Of a DNA stretch of 64,000 bases, positions 36,063-44,418 are shown piece by piece. A program made the translations under genes and the position numbers. Positions within the stretch are counted from its first letter, which is position 1; each line of letters begins with the position of its first letter. The stretch is from Nocardia kruczakiae NBRC 101016 (GTDB lineage: Bacteria; Actinomycetota; Actinomycetes; Mycobacteriales; Mycobacteriaceae): positions 1-64,000 of the forward strand of contig NZ_BDBL01000041.1 of the NCBI RefSeq assembly GCF_001612965.1, in the 5' to 3' direction. Below the pieces are notes generated by a model that worked only from the letters and a program-made list of their open reading frames with translations, made no database searches and was not told where the DNA came from.

Positions 36063-36109
36063 ACGCAATATGTGAATAGCCGTGTCCTCCCCATGTGAAC
36101 GGCTGTGGA

Positions 36110-36787
36110 TCAGTTCGCCGCGTTCTCCAGCAACCGCTGTTTGAGTTCGCGGGCGGCGGCCTGCGGGTCGCGCGCCGCGGTGATGGCACGCACCACGACC
36201 ACCCGGTCGGCGCCGGCCGCGAGCACCTCCGGCAGGCGATCGCGGTCGATCCCGCCGATCGCGAACCACGGCCGGGTCGGATGCGACTCCGCGGTCGAGC
36301 GCACCAACTCGAGCCCCGCCGCGGTGCGGCCCGGTTTGGTCGGCGTATTCCACACCGGCCCGGTGCAGAAGTAGTCGATGTGCTCGTCGACGACCGCGAG
36401 CCCGGCCTGGTTGCGATTGTGGGTGGACCGGCCGATCACCACATCCGGCCCGACGATCCGGCGGGCGTACCAGGGCGGCAGATCGCCCTGGCCCAGATGC
36501 AGCACATCGGCGCCGGCGGCCAGCGCGATATCGGCGCGATCGTTGACCGCGACGAGCGCGCCGTGGCGGCGGGCCGCGGCCTTCAGTTCGGCCAGCGCGC
36601 CGAGTTCGGCGCCGGCCTCGAGCGGCCCGAACTTCGCCTCGCCGGCCGAACCCTTGTCGCGCAGCTGGATGATGTCGACACCACCGGAGAGCGCCGCTTC
36701 GGCGAATGCGGCCAGATCACCGGTATCGCGCCGGGCGTCGGTGCACAGGTAGAGCCGGGCCGAGGCCAGGCGTTCGCGCGGTGCCAT
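36110..36787 (-). CDS. thiE: Thiamine-phosphate synthase
   Basis: A 225-residue TIM-barrel enzyme that joins HMP pyrophosphate and thiazole phosphate into thiamine phosphate. Landmarks are LASARLYLCTDAR, DIIQLRDK, NDRADIALAAGADVLHLGQ, GRSTHN, TPTKPGR and FAIGGID. The ATG at 36787 places the protein start as in the mycobacterial enzyme. A GTG at 36814, nine codons upstream with a TACGGT -10-like box seven bases before it, is an alternative leaderless start. It faces thiO. No TPP riboswitch is visible upstream. Confidence 0.95.
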   Translation of the reverse strand: MAPRERLASARLYLCTDARRDTGDLAAFAEAALSGGVDIIQLRDKGSAGEAKFGPLEAGAELGALAELKAAARRHGALVAVNDRADIALAAGADVLHLGQGDLPPWYARRIVGPDVVIGRSTHNRNQAGLAVVDEHIDYFCTGPVWNTPTKPGRTAAGLELVRSTAESHPTRPWFAIGGIDRDRLPEVLAAGADRVVVVRAITAARDPQAAARELKQRLLENAAN

Positions 36788-36961
36788 CGGGCGTTGCGGT
36801 TGGGACGGTTGCACGGCTTCGACCGTAGCCGCGCTACCGTGGAGAGGCGAAACAAGAGGGCATTCCCGCAGCGATGGCGGCCGCGCGGGAACGCCGATTT
36901 CCCGGTGCCGGCCTGGCACGGCACGGTCCGTGCGAGTCCGGGACCCGAGCGAGGTGGAGTG

Positions 36962-38056
36962 ATGCGAAGTCTGGCCGTCGTGGGTGGGGGTGTGATCGGT
37001 CTGGCGGTGGCCCGGCGGGCCGCCGAACAGGGCTGGTCGGTGACGATTCTCGATCCCGGTGTGGGCTCCGGCGCGTCCTGGGTCGCGGGCGGCATGCTCG
37101 CTCCTCTCTCGGAGGGCTGGCCCGGTGAGGACGACCTGCTCGAATTCGGCGCGGCATCGCTGCGGCGCTGGCCGGAATTCGGCGCCCGGCTGCGGGAGGC
37201 CACCGGGGTGGACGTCTTCGTGGCCCGGCAGACCCTCACCCTCGCACTGGACGCGGCCGATGCCGCCGACCTGCGCACGATCGCCGACTTCTGCGCCACC
37301 CACGGATACGCGATGCGCGTGCTCGACCGGGCCGGGGTCCGCGCGACCGAGGCCGGGCTCTCGCGCACCGTCCGGGCCGGTCTGCTGGCCGTGGACGAGC
37401 CCGCGGTGGACAATCGCCTGCTGCTCGCGGCCCTGCGCCGGGGATGTGAACAGGCCGGTGTGCACATCGATCCCACGCCCGTCACGGCTGTGGACGAACT
37501 CGGCCACGACCGGATCGTGCTGGCCGCGGGGTCGGCCAGCGCGCGGCTGTGGGAGCTGCCGGTACGCCCGGTCAAGGGCGAGATCCTGCGGTTGCGCCGG
37601 CGCCCGGGCACCCCGCCGCCGCCGTCCTCGGTGATCCGCGCGCGGGTGCACGGCCGGCCGGTCTATCTGGTCCCGCGCGCCGACGGCCTGGTGGTCGGCG
37701 CCACCCAGTACGAGGCCGGATTCGACACCACCGTGACCGTGGCCGGGGTCCGTGATCTGATCGCGGACGCGGAAGCGGTGTGGCCCGCCCTCGGCGAATA
37801 CGAACTGGCTGAGGCCGCCGCGGGCGGACGTCCCGGCACCCCCGACAATCTGCCGCTGATCGGATGGCTCTCGGATCGGGTGATCGCCGCCACCGGGCAC
37901 GGGCGCAACGGCATCCTCGGCGTACCGATCACCGTCGATGCGGTGGCGGCGCTGCTGGCAGACGACGTCCTCGCCGAGGCGAAGGCCGCCGACCCACACC
38001 GGTTCGCCACCGCCGAAACCGCTACTCCCGCATCATCATCAGGAGGTAACCAGTGA
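36962..38056 (+). CDS. thiO: Glycine oxidase
   Basis: A 364-residue FAD-dependent D-amino acid oxidase family enzyme with N-terminal VVGGGVIGLAVA and C-terminal GHGRNGILGVPITVDAVA. It turns glycine into the imine used for thiazole synthesis. The ATG at 36962 follows GAGGTGGAGTG. Its stop overlaps the thiS start (GTGA), so thiO-thiS-thiG form one coupled operon. Confidence 0.95.
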   Translation: MRSLAVVGGGVIGLAVARRAAEQGWSVTILDPGVGSGASWVAGGMLAPLSEGWPGEDDLLEFGAASLRRWPEFGARLREATGVDVFVARQTLTLALDAADAADLRTIADFCATHGYAMRVLDRAGVRATEAGLSRTVRAGLLAVDEPAVDNRLLLAALRRGCEQAGVHIDPTPVTAVDELGHDRIVLAAGSASARLWELPVRPVKGEILRLRRRPGTPPPPSSVIRARVHGRPVYLVPRADGLVVGATQYEAGFDTTVTVAGVRDLIADAEAVWPALGEYELAEAAAGGRPGTPDNLPLIGWLSDRVIAATGHGRNGILGVPITVDAVAALLADDVLAEAKAADPHRFATAETATPASSSGGNQ

Positions 38057-38289
38057 CCGCGCAACCGAGTTCCGCGTCCCCATCGATTCCCGTCGGCGTC
38101 ACGGTGAACGGCACCGAGCACGTCTTCGCGGAGCCGCTCACCGTCCGGGAACTGCTCGAGCGCCTGGAACTGCCGTGCCGCGGCGTGGCCCTGGCGGTGG
38201 ACGGTTCACTGTTCCCGAAGTCGCGGTGGGACGAGCCGGTCGGCCGGGGCTGGGAGATCGAGGTCCTGACGGCGGTGCAGGGTGGCTGA
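38053..38289 (+). CDS. thiS: Sulfur carrier protein ThiS
   Basis: A 78-residue ubiquitin-like protein ending in the required Gly-Gly (TAVQGG), which is adenylated and thiocarboxylated to deliver sulfur to thiazole. It begins with GTG at 38053 after AGGAGGTAACCA, overlapping the thiO stop. The thiG start lies eight bases inside its end. Confidence 0.95.
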   Translation: MTAQPSSASPSIPVGVTVNGTEHVFAEPLTVRELLERLELPCRGVALAVDGSLFPKSRWDEPVGRGWEIEVLTAVQGG

Positions 38290-39067
38290 CATTCCGGGCA
38301 CAGACTCGCGGCCGGTCGAGCCGCTGCGGATCGCCGATCGCGAATTCGGCTCCCGGCTGATCATGGGCACCGGCGGCGCGGAGAACCTGGCGGTGCTCGA
38401 GGAGGCGCTGGTCGCCTCCGGTACCGAATTGACCACGGTCGCCATGCGCCGTATCGACGCCGCGGGCGGAACGGGCGTGCTCGATCTGCTCAAACGCCTC
38501 GATATCGCCCCGCTGCCCAATACCGCCGGTTGCCGCACCGCGGCCGAGGCGGTCCTCACCGCACAGCTGGCGCGCGAGGCACTGGATACCGAGTGGGTGA
38601 AACTCGAGGTCATCGCCGACGAACGCACCCTGCTGCCGGATGCCATCGAATTGGTCGCGGCCGCAGAGCAATTGGTCGACGACGGCTTCGTGGTGCTGCC
38701 CTACACCACCGACGATCCGGTCCTCGCGCGCCGCTTGGAGGATGCCGGTTGTGCCGCGGTCATGCCGCTCGGTTCGCCGATCGGTACCGGGCTGGGCATC
38801 GGCAATCCGCACAATATAGAGATGATCGTCGAGGCCGCCGGGGTTCCGGTCGTGCTGGACGCGGGAATCGGCACGGCGAGCGACGCCGCGCTGGCGATGG
38901 AACTGGGCTGTTCGGCCGTCCTGCTGGCCACCGCCGTCACCCGGGCCCGGCATCCGGCCCGGATGGCGACGGCGATGGCCGCCGCGGTGCAGGCCGGTCA
39001 CCTGGCCCGCCACGCCGGGCGCATCCCCAAGCGGTTCTGGGCCCAGGCTTCCTCCCCCGCGGTGTGA
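38282..39067 (+). CDS. thiG: Thiazole synthase
   Basis: A 261-residue TIM-barrel enzyme. LIMGTGGAENL and EWVKLEVIAD with Schiff-base Lys107 are typical, as is the GIGTASDAALAMELGC phosphate site. It condenses deoxyxylulose 5-phosphate, the glycine imine and ThiS-bound sulfur. The GTG at 38282 overlaps thiS by eight bases. Three palindromes follow the stop. Confidence 0.96.
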   Translation: MADIPGTDSRPVEPLRIADREFGSRLIMGTGGAENLAVLEEALVASGTELTTVAMRRIDAAGGTGVLDLLKRLDIAPLPNTAGCRTAAEAVLTAQLAREALDTEWVKLEVIADERTLLPDAIELVAAAEQLVDDGFVVLPYTTDDPVLARRLEDAGCAAVMPLGSPIGTGLGIGNPHNIEMIVEAAGVPVVLDAGIGTASDAALAMELGCSAVLLATAVTRARHPARMATAMAAAVQAGHLARHAGRIPKRFWAQASSPAV

Positions 39068-39071
39068 ACAC

Positions 39072-39140
39072 GGGGATGTCCCCAGGTCGCGGCTGGGTGA
39101 GCCCACCGGGACCCTAGGGGTCCCCTCATCCTCGAGGATG
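39072..39140. repeat. Three consecutive palindromes between thiG and the ABC transporter
   Basis: GGGGA-2-TCCCC (39072-39083), GGGACCC-3-GGGTCCC (39108-39124) and CATCCTCGAGGATG (39127-39140) lie in a row. The middle one may terminate the thi operon. The last, a 14-base gapless palindrome 60 bases before the ABC gene start, is a candidate operator. Confidence 0.5.
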
Positions 39141-39200
39141 ACCGGACTCGCGACCTGTGAGCGATGGTCGCGTGCCCTTTTCTCGGGGAGACTGGTGCCC

Positions 39201-40166
39201 ATGATCGAATGCAGAGGTCTTACCAAGCGCTTCGGTGCGACCGTTGCCGTCGAGAACCTGTCGTTCACGGTCACACCCGGCAAGGTGACGGGGTTTTTGG
39301 GCCCGAACGGCGCCGGTAAGTCGACCACCATGCGGATGATCCTCGGCCTGGATCAGCCCACGGCCGGAACGGCGGTCATCCAGGGCAAGCGCTACCGCGA
39401 GCTGGATCACCCGTTGCGCGCGGTCGGTGCCCTGCTGGACGCCAAGTGGGTCCATCCCAACCGGTCGGCGCGCTCGCATCTGCGCTGGATGGCCGCCGCC
39501 AACGACATTCCGGCCGGCCGGGTGGAAGAGGTGCTGCGGTTGGTGGGCCTCACCGAGGTCGCCGACAAGAAGGCCGGCGGATTCTCGCTCGGCATGTCGC
39601 AGCGGCTCGGCCTGGCCGGGGCGCTGCTCGGCGATCCGCCAGTGCTGCTGTTCGACGAACCGGTCAATGGACTGGACCCCGAGGGCATTCTGTGGATCCG
39701 GCGGTTCATGCAGCGGCTGGCCGCCGAGGGGCGCACCGTGCTGGTGTCGAGCCATCTGCTGTCGGAAATGGCGCAGACCGCCGACCATCTGGTCGTGATC
39801 GGGCGCGGCAGGCTGATCGCCGACACCGACACCAAGGACTTCATCGCGAAATCGTCGGAATCGACCGTGCGGGTGCGTAGTCCGCAACTGGACGAGCTGC
39901 GCAGCCTGCTCACCTCGAACGGGATGACCGTGCGCGAGGACGGCAGCGCGGCCGACCGGGAAGGACCGGCCGACACCGCTCCCGCGCTGGTGGTGGTCGG
40001 GGAAACCAGCGACGCCATCGGCAAATTGGCGGGCGCGAACAGCATCACCCTGTATGAGCTTGCGCCGCAACAGGCTTCGCTCGAGGAGGCGTTCATGCGG
40101 ATGACCGGAGGTGCGGTGCAGTACCACGGTGAGGGTGTCGAGCAGGCGATGGGAGGTGCGCTCTGA
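39201..40166 (+). CDS. ABC transporter ATP-binding protein (exporter type)
   Basis: A 321-residue ABC ATPase: Walker A GPNGAGKST at 34-42, a modified signature FSLGMSQR in place of LSGGQ, Walker B VLLFDEP and the H-loop VSSHLL. The C-terminal extension after about 215 is typical of DrrA/CcmA-like exporter ATPases for lipids, drugs or peptides. The ATG at 39201 follows GGGGAGACTGG. Its stop overlaps the start of the permease gene (TGATG). Confidence 0.92.
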   Translation: MIECRGLTKRFGATVAVENLSFTVTPGKVTGFLGPNGAGKSTTMRMILGLDQPTAGTAVIQGKRYRELDHPLRAVGALLDAKWVHPNRSARSHLRWMAAANDIPAGRVEEVLRLVGLTEVADKKAGGFSLGMSQRLGLAGALLGDPPVLLFDEPVNGLDPEGILWIRRFMQRLAAEGRTVLVSSHLLSEMAQTADHLVVIGRGRLIADTDTKDFIAKSSESTVRVRSPQLDELRSLLTSNGMTVREDGSAADREGPADTAPALVVVGETSDAIGKLAGANSITLYELAPQQASLEEAFMRMTGGAVQYHGEGVEQAMGGAL

Positions 40167-40924
40167 TGGGTATCGTCGCCGCGGAGCGGATCAAACTCAC
40201 CTCCACCCGGTCACCGTGGTGGTGTTCGGCGATCGTCGTGGCGCTGGGCCTGGGCCTGGCCGCCCTGATCGCGGGCGTCTCGCGGGCCAGCATGGGCCAC
40301 GAGAACGAATCGACGCTGACCACGGCCGGCGCCATGGTCGGTGTCTCCGGGTTCGGCGTCATGGTTCTGATGATCATGGCCGCCCTCACCGTGACCAGTG
40401 AATATCGCTTCGGCATCATCCGGACCACCTTCCAGGCGACCCCGAACCGATCCCTGGTCCTCACCACCAAGGCCCTCCTGACCGGCGCCTACGCGGCGGT
40501 GCTGACCTTCGTGCTGGGTCTGCTGGCCTATCTCATCGCGAAACCGCTGGCCGGCGACGCCGGCCGGCAGATGAGCCTGAACTCCGACGCCGATTGGCGC
40601 GCGCTCTACGGACTGGCGATCTACGCCTTCCTGGCGGTGATCCTGTCGGTCGGCGTCGGCGCCCTGGTGCGGCAGTCGGCCGCGGCGATCTCGCTGATCG
40701 TGTTGTGGCCCTTGCTGATCGAGACGCTGCTCGGTAGTTTCGGTAGCTTCGGCCGCAGCGTGCAGCCGTTCCTGCCCTTCGCCAACATCAACCGGTTCCT
40801 CGGGGAGGGCACCTCCGCGGCGCACTGGCACTGGGGGCCGTGGGGCGGAATGGTCTACTTCATCGTCTTCGTGGCGGTCGTCTTCGGCGCCGCGCTGATC
40901 GTGGTCGACCGCCGCGACGCCTGA
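40166..40924 (+). CDS. ABC-2 type transporter permease
   Basis: A 252-residue protein with six likely membrane helices (first about 21-42, last about 228-245) and the ABC-2 type TVTSEYRFGIIRTTFQATPNR coupling segment. It pairs with the preceding ATPase, sharing one base at the junction, to form a simple export system. The substrate is not evident, and no self-resistance or biosynthesis genes adjoin it. Confidence 0.9.
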   Translation: MGIVAAERIKLTSTRSPWWCSAIVVALGLGLAALIAGVSRASMGHENESTLTTAGAMVGVSGFGVMVLMIMAALTVTSEYRFGIIRTTFQATPNRSLVLTTKALLTGAYAAVLTFVLGLLAYLIAKPLAGDAGRQMSLNSDADWRALYGLAIYAFLAVILSVGVGALVRQSAAAISLIVLWPLLIETLLGSFGSFGRSVQPFLPFANINRFLGEGTSAAHWHWGPWGGMVYFIVFVAVVFGAALIVVDRRDA

Positions 40925-40942
40925 TCCACAACCTGATACCTG

Positions 40943-40983
40943 CCCGTTCCCGGGCGCTCACCCTCGCGAAGCCCGGGAGCGGG
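40943..40983 (+). terminator. Hairpin after the ABC permease
   Basis: A 13-base-pair stem (CCCGTTCCCGGGC with GCCCGGGAGCGGG, one G-T wobble) and a 15-base loop begin 18 bases after the stop codon. It lacks a T run. Confidence 0.55.
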
Positions 40984-41049
40984 AGGGCGGTCCTGTCGGG
41001 GGACTGCTATCCCGGTCACAGCCGCCACTGCCCGGCGAATGTGACGATC

Positions 41050-41093
41050 ACCGGCCCGATGTGCAGCCGTTTCGTGCTGTGCATCGGGCCGGT
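41050..41093. terminator. Long hairpin upstream of the cyclase gene
   Basis: ACCGGCCCGATG (41050-41061) pairs perfectly with CATCGGGCCGGT (41082-41093), with partial pairing continuing into the loop. It could be a second terminator for the ABC operon or a leader structure of the cyclase gene. Confidence 0.45.
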
Positions 41094-41236
41094 GTGCTGT
41101 GTGCAAAGCCTTCGTTAACAGCCCCGCTGGACCTTCCGTGTGGAAGAGCCGGTGGGTAACATCGGCCGGGCAACCAACACGTTATCCATCGGCGGACCCA
41201 GCGCGGTGCCCGCTCCGTCCGATAGAGAGGTGGCAG

Positions 41237-42271
41237 GTGGCGATTATTGGCTACGCTCGGGATGTGAGCGAAAGACCTTCCGGCGACGGCGAAAACGCGT
41301 CCCGCGCGGCCCGTCCCGGAGATGCGCGAAACCGCACCGGCGGTTCGGGGTCGCGTCGCAACGGCACCGCCGGTAGGCGCGAATCCGGTGTCGATTCCGG
41401 GCTGGATCCGGATGTCGAGATCGTGATTCCGCTCACGCCGGCCGACGAGGCCGAATCTCGTCTGCGCTCGTTCGGCCGGCGCCGATCCGACCAGCTGTCC
41501 TCGCTGATGGCCGCGGCCAATCAGCGCGCCGACGTGATCGGCGTGATTCGCAAGGCGCGCGAGAGCCTGCCCGGCGATCCGGCATTCGGCGACCCGCTGT
41601 CGCTGTCCGGGCCCGGCGGTGCGCGGGCGGTGGCGCGCGCGGCCGACAAGATCGTGGGCGACAATCCCAGCGCGGCCAAGGAGCTCGGTCTGGGCGCGCT
41701 GCAGGTCTGGCAGGCCATGCTGGAGCGCGTCGGCCGGGGGAAGGGCAGTGCGGAGATCACGGTGGTGTTCACCGACCTCGTGGCGTTCTCGCGATGGTCG
41801 CTGTCGGCCGGTGACGAGGCGACGCTGGAGTTGTTGCGGCGGGTGGCGCGAGCCATCGAACCGCCGATCGTCGATCGGGGTGGTCAGGTCGTCAAGCGCA
41901 TGGGCGACGGGGTGATGGCGGTTTTCGCCTCCCCGGACAGTGCGGTGCGTGCGGTGCTGACCGCGAAGAAGAATCTGGACCGGGTCGAGGTGGCGGGATA
42001 TCGGCCGCGTATGCGGGCGGGTCTGCACACAGGGACGCCGCGCGAGATCGGCGGCGACTGGCTGGGCGTGGACGTCACCATCGCCGCCCGGGTGATGGAG
42101 GCCGGCGGCAACGGCAACACGATGATCTCGGAGACCACTCTCGAAGCGCTGGAACCGAGCACGCTGAAGGAACTCGAGGTCGCGGCCAAGCCCTATCGGC
42201 GCAGTATGTTCGCCGCCCCGCTCAACGGCGTTCCGGAGGGGATGCGCATCTTCCGCCTCGCCGGAGACTAG
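41237..42271 (+). CDS. Class III adenylate/guanylate cyclase-domain protein
   Basis: A 344-residue soluble protein: a disordered, charged N-terminus (1-60), a helical region (65-165) and a class III cyclase domain (173-340). Metal-binding Asp180 (FTDLVAFS) and Asp224 (MGDGVMAVF) are present. Substrate-selecting Lys220 and Asp279 suit ATP. The transition-state Asn of the VNxAAR motif is Thr281 (VTIAAR), while Arg285 is kept. Activity may be low or altered. The GTG at 41237 follows AGAGAGG. Confidence 0.85.
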   Translation: MAIIGYARDVSERPSGDGENASRAARPGDARNRTGGSGSRRNGTAGRRESGVDSGLDPDVEIVIPLTPADEAESRLRSFGRRRSDQLSSLMAAANQRADVIGVIRKARESLPGDPAFGDPLSLSGPGGARAVARAADKIVGDNPSAAKELGLGALQVWQAMLERVGRGKGSAEITVVFTDLVAFSRWSLSAGDEATLELLRRVARAIEPPIVDRGGQVVKRMGDGVMAVFASPDSAVRAVLTAKKNLDRVEVAGYRPRMRAGLHTGTPREIGGDWLGVDVTIAARVMEAGGNGNTMISETTLEALEPSTLKELEVAAKPYRRSMFAAPLNGVPEGMRIFRLAGD

Positions 42272-42283
42272 GCGCTGGGCGGT

Positions 42284-42436
42284 CTACCACCAGGTGACCA
42301 CGCCGACGACCGCGAGGACCGCGCAGACGCCCAGCATCACCGACAGCGCCCGGGAGTTCTTCCACATGGTGAAGGCGCCGCCGACCAGAAATCCGGCCAC
42401 GGCCAGCAGGAGTACGACGATCACGGAATTGGACAC
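42284..42436 (-). CDS. Small two-helix membrane protein
   Basis: A 50-residue protein with two hydrophobic helices (about 4-23 and 31-48) joined by a short loop (TMWKNSR), ending VVTWW. It starts at a GTG at 42436 and converges on the cyclase gene with 12 bases between stops. Similar small membrane proteins occur in other mycolic-acid actinomycetes, but no function is known to me. Confidence 0.65.
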   Translation of the reverse strand: MSNSVIVVLLLAVAGFLVGGAFTMWKNSRALSVMLGVCAVLAVVGVVTWW

Positions 42437-42601
42437 CCTGCCATCTTGCCCGGCGGCCCGAGACCACCGGACACCGGCCGGTTCCCCCGGTTCGCGATGG
42501 CGGCCGGGTGGGCCGGTGGACCGGTTCGCGGGTGCTCGATCGGCCTGTTCGGGCGGGTCGAGGCCCGGCGCGCCGCTTCTACCTGCGCCTTCGACAATTA
42601 A

Positions 42602-42617
42602 CAAGCACGCAGGCTTG
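42602..42617. promoter_or_regulatory. Candidate TetR operator before the AtuA-type operon
   Basis: CAAGCACGCAGGCTTG is a 16-base site with five-base inverted arms CAAGC/GCTTG and a central GC, 86 bases before the first gene. The form suits a TetR dimer, and a TetR gene ends the operon. It is followed by ATTTTTT, so an attenuator-like hairpin with a T run is an alternative reading. Confidence 0.4.
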
Positions 42618-42702
42618 ATTTTTTCTGCACCCGATGTGAACCTGGAACCCGACGCAGCACAGCCGCTGCGGCAGGCACGTCGCATGAGGAGGCGCCGCGC
42701 AG

Positions 42703-44418
42703 ATGACGAGTCTCGGCGCCGACCCGGAGGTCCTCCGGATCGGCAACTGTTCCGGCTTCTACGGCGACCGGTTGAGCGCGATGCGCGAGATGCTCGAGGG
42801 CGGGCAACTCGACGTGCTCACCGGTGACTATCTCGCCGAACTGACCATGCTGATCCTCGGCCGCGACCGGATGAAGGATCCGGCCCTCGGCTATGCCAAG
42901 ACCTTCGTCCGGCAACTCGAGGACTGCCTCGGCCTGGCGCTCGAACGCGGCGTGCGCATCGTCGCGAACGCGGGCGGACTCAATCCGGCCGGATTGGCGC
43001 AGCGGATCGCCGAGGTGGCCGAAAAGCTCGGCCTCACACCGAGGATCGCCTATGTCGAAGGAGACGACCTGCTCCCGCGCGCCCAGGAATTGGGCTTGGG
43101 CGCACCGCTGACGGCCAACGCCTACCTGGGTGCCTGGGGTATCGCCGAGGCGTTGAACGCCGGGGCCGATATCGTCGTCACCGGCCGGGTCACCGACGCC
43201 TCTGTGGTCGTCGGACCGGCGGCAGCCCACTTCGGCTGGGCCCGAGACGATTTCGACGCATTGGCGGGTGCGGTGGTCGCCGGGCACGTCATCGAATGCG
43301 GCACCCAGGCCACCGGCGGCAACTTCGCGTTCTTCACCGAGATCGAGAATCTCGACCGTCCCGGCTTCCCGATCGCCGAGGTCCGCCGCGACGGCAGCAG
43401 CGTCGTCACCAAACACGCGAACACCGGTGGCGCGGTCACCGTCGACACCGTCGAAGCGCAGCTGATGTACGAGATCCAGAGCGCGCGCTACGCCGGACCC
43501 GATGTCACCGCCCGCCTCGACAGCATCCGGCTCGCCGCCGACGGTGAAGACCGGGTGCTGATCAGCGGCGTGACCGGTGAGGCGCCGCCGCCGCAATTGA
43601 AGGTCTCGCTGAACACCCTGGGCGGCTTCCGCAACGAGATGACCTTCGTGCTGACCGGTCTCGACATCGAGGCCAAAGCCGCACTGGCACAGCGGCAATT
43701 GGAGAGCTGGCTGCCGGTGCGCCCGGCCGAACTGGACTGGTCGCTGTCGCGGCTGGACCGCCCCGACGCCGAGACCGAGGAGCAGGCCAGCGCCCTGCTC
43801 CGCTGCGTGGTCCGCGACCCCGATCCCAACAAGGTGGGACGCGCATTCTCCAGTGTCGCCGTCGAATTGGCGCTGGCCAGCTATCCCGGCTTCACCATGA
43901 CCACGCCGCCCGGAAACGGTGCTCCGTACGGCGTCTACACCGCGGGCTATGTCGACGCGGCCGAGGTCGCGCACACCGCGGTACTTCCCGACGGAACGCG
44001 CGTGCCGATCGCCCCGCCCGCGCGGACTCGGGAGCTGGACGAGGTGGCCGAACCCGAGCTGCCGCAACCCGTGCCGGCGAGTGAAACACGCCGTGCCCCA
44101 TTAGGTTCCATCGCTCTGGCCCGCAGCGGCGACAAGGGTGGAAACGCCAATATCGGGGTCTGGGTACGCACCGACGACCAGTGGCGCTGGCTGGTGCACA
44201 CCCTCACCGTCGACACGTTGCGGGCGCTGCTGCCCGAGACCGCGAAGCTCACCGTCACCCGGCACGTGCTGCCGAACCTGCGGGCGGTCAACTTCATCGT
44301 CGAGGACCTGCTCGGCCTCGGCGTCGCCTACCAGGCCCGATTCGATCCGCAAGCAAAGGGACTCGGCGAATGGCTGCGGTCCCGCCACATCGACATACCC
44401 GTGGAGTTACTACCGTGA
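42703..44418 (+). CDS. AtuA family (DUF1446) acyclic terpene utilisation protein
   Basis: A 571-residue protein. The large DUF1446 domain (about 11-440; IGNCSGFYGDRLSAM, VANAGGLNPAGLA, GADIVVTGRVTDAS) is followed by an AtuA-like ferredoxin-fold domain (about 468-570; IALARSGDKGGNANIGVWVR). In Pseudomonas AtuA is needed for growth on citronellol and geraniol, but its reaction is unclear. The ATG at 42703 follows TGAGGAGG. Its stop overlaps the next gene start (GTGA). It heads a six-enzyme operon. Confidence 0.88.
   Translation: MTSLGADPEVLRIGNCSGFYGDRLSAMREMLEGGQLDVLTGDYLAELTMLILGRDRMKDPALGYAKTFVRQLEDCLGLALERGVRIVANAGGLNPAGLAQRIAEVAEKLGLTPRIAYVEGDDLLPRAQELGLGAPLTANAYLGAWGIAEALNAGADIVVTGRVTDASVVVGPAAAHFGWARDDFDALAGAVVAGHVIECGTQATGGNFAFFTEIENLDRPGFPIAEVRRDGSSVVTKHANTGGAVTVDTVEAQLMYEIQSARYAGPDVTARLDSIRLAADGEDRVLISGVTGEAPPPQLKVSLNTLGGFRNEMTFVLTGLDIEAKAALAQRQLESWLPVRPAELDWSLSRLDRPDAETEEQASALLRCVVRDPDPNKVGRAFSSVAVELALASYPGFTMTTPPGNGAPYGVYTAGYVDAAEVAHTAVLPDGTRVPIAPPARTRELDEVAEPELPQPVPASETRRAPLGSIALARSGDKGGNANIGVWVRTDDQWRWLVHTLTVDTLRALLPETAKLTVTRHVLPNLRAVNFIVEDLLGLGVAYQARFDPQAKGLGEWLRSRHIDIPVELLP

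Larger units (their letters stand above)
40925..41236. other. 312-base gene-free region with two hairpins
   Basis: No convincing gene lies here. The region contains a terminator-like hairpin just after the permease stop (40943-40983) and a second, longer hairpin (41050-41093) before the cyclase. The rest probably carries the cyclase promoter and leader. Confidence 0.6.

Noticed and set aside
36815..36961. Possible TPP riboswitch before thiO
   Set aside because: GAGAGGCG and a GGGACCC-like stretch are present, but the CTGAGA and TAATGCCGGCG elements are absent. A covariance search would settle it.
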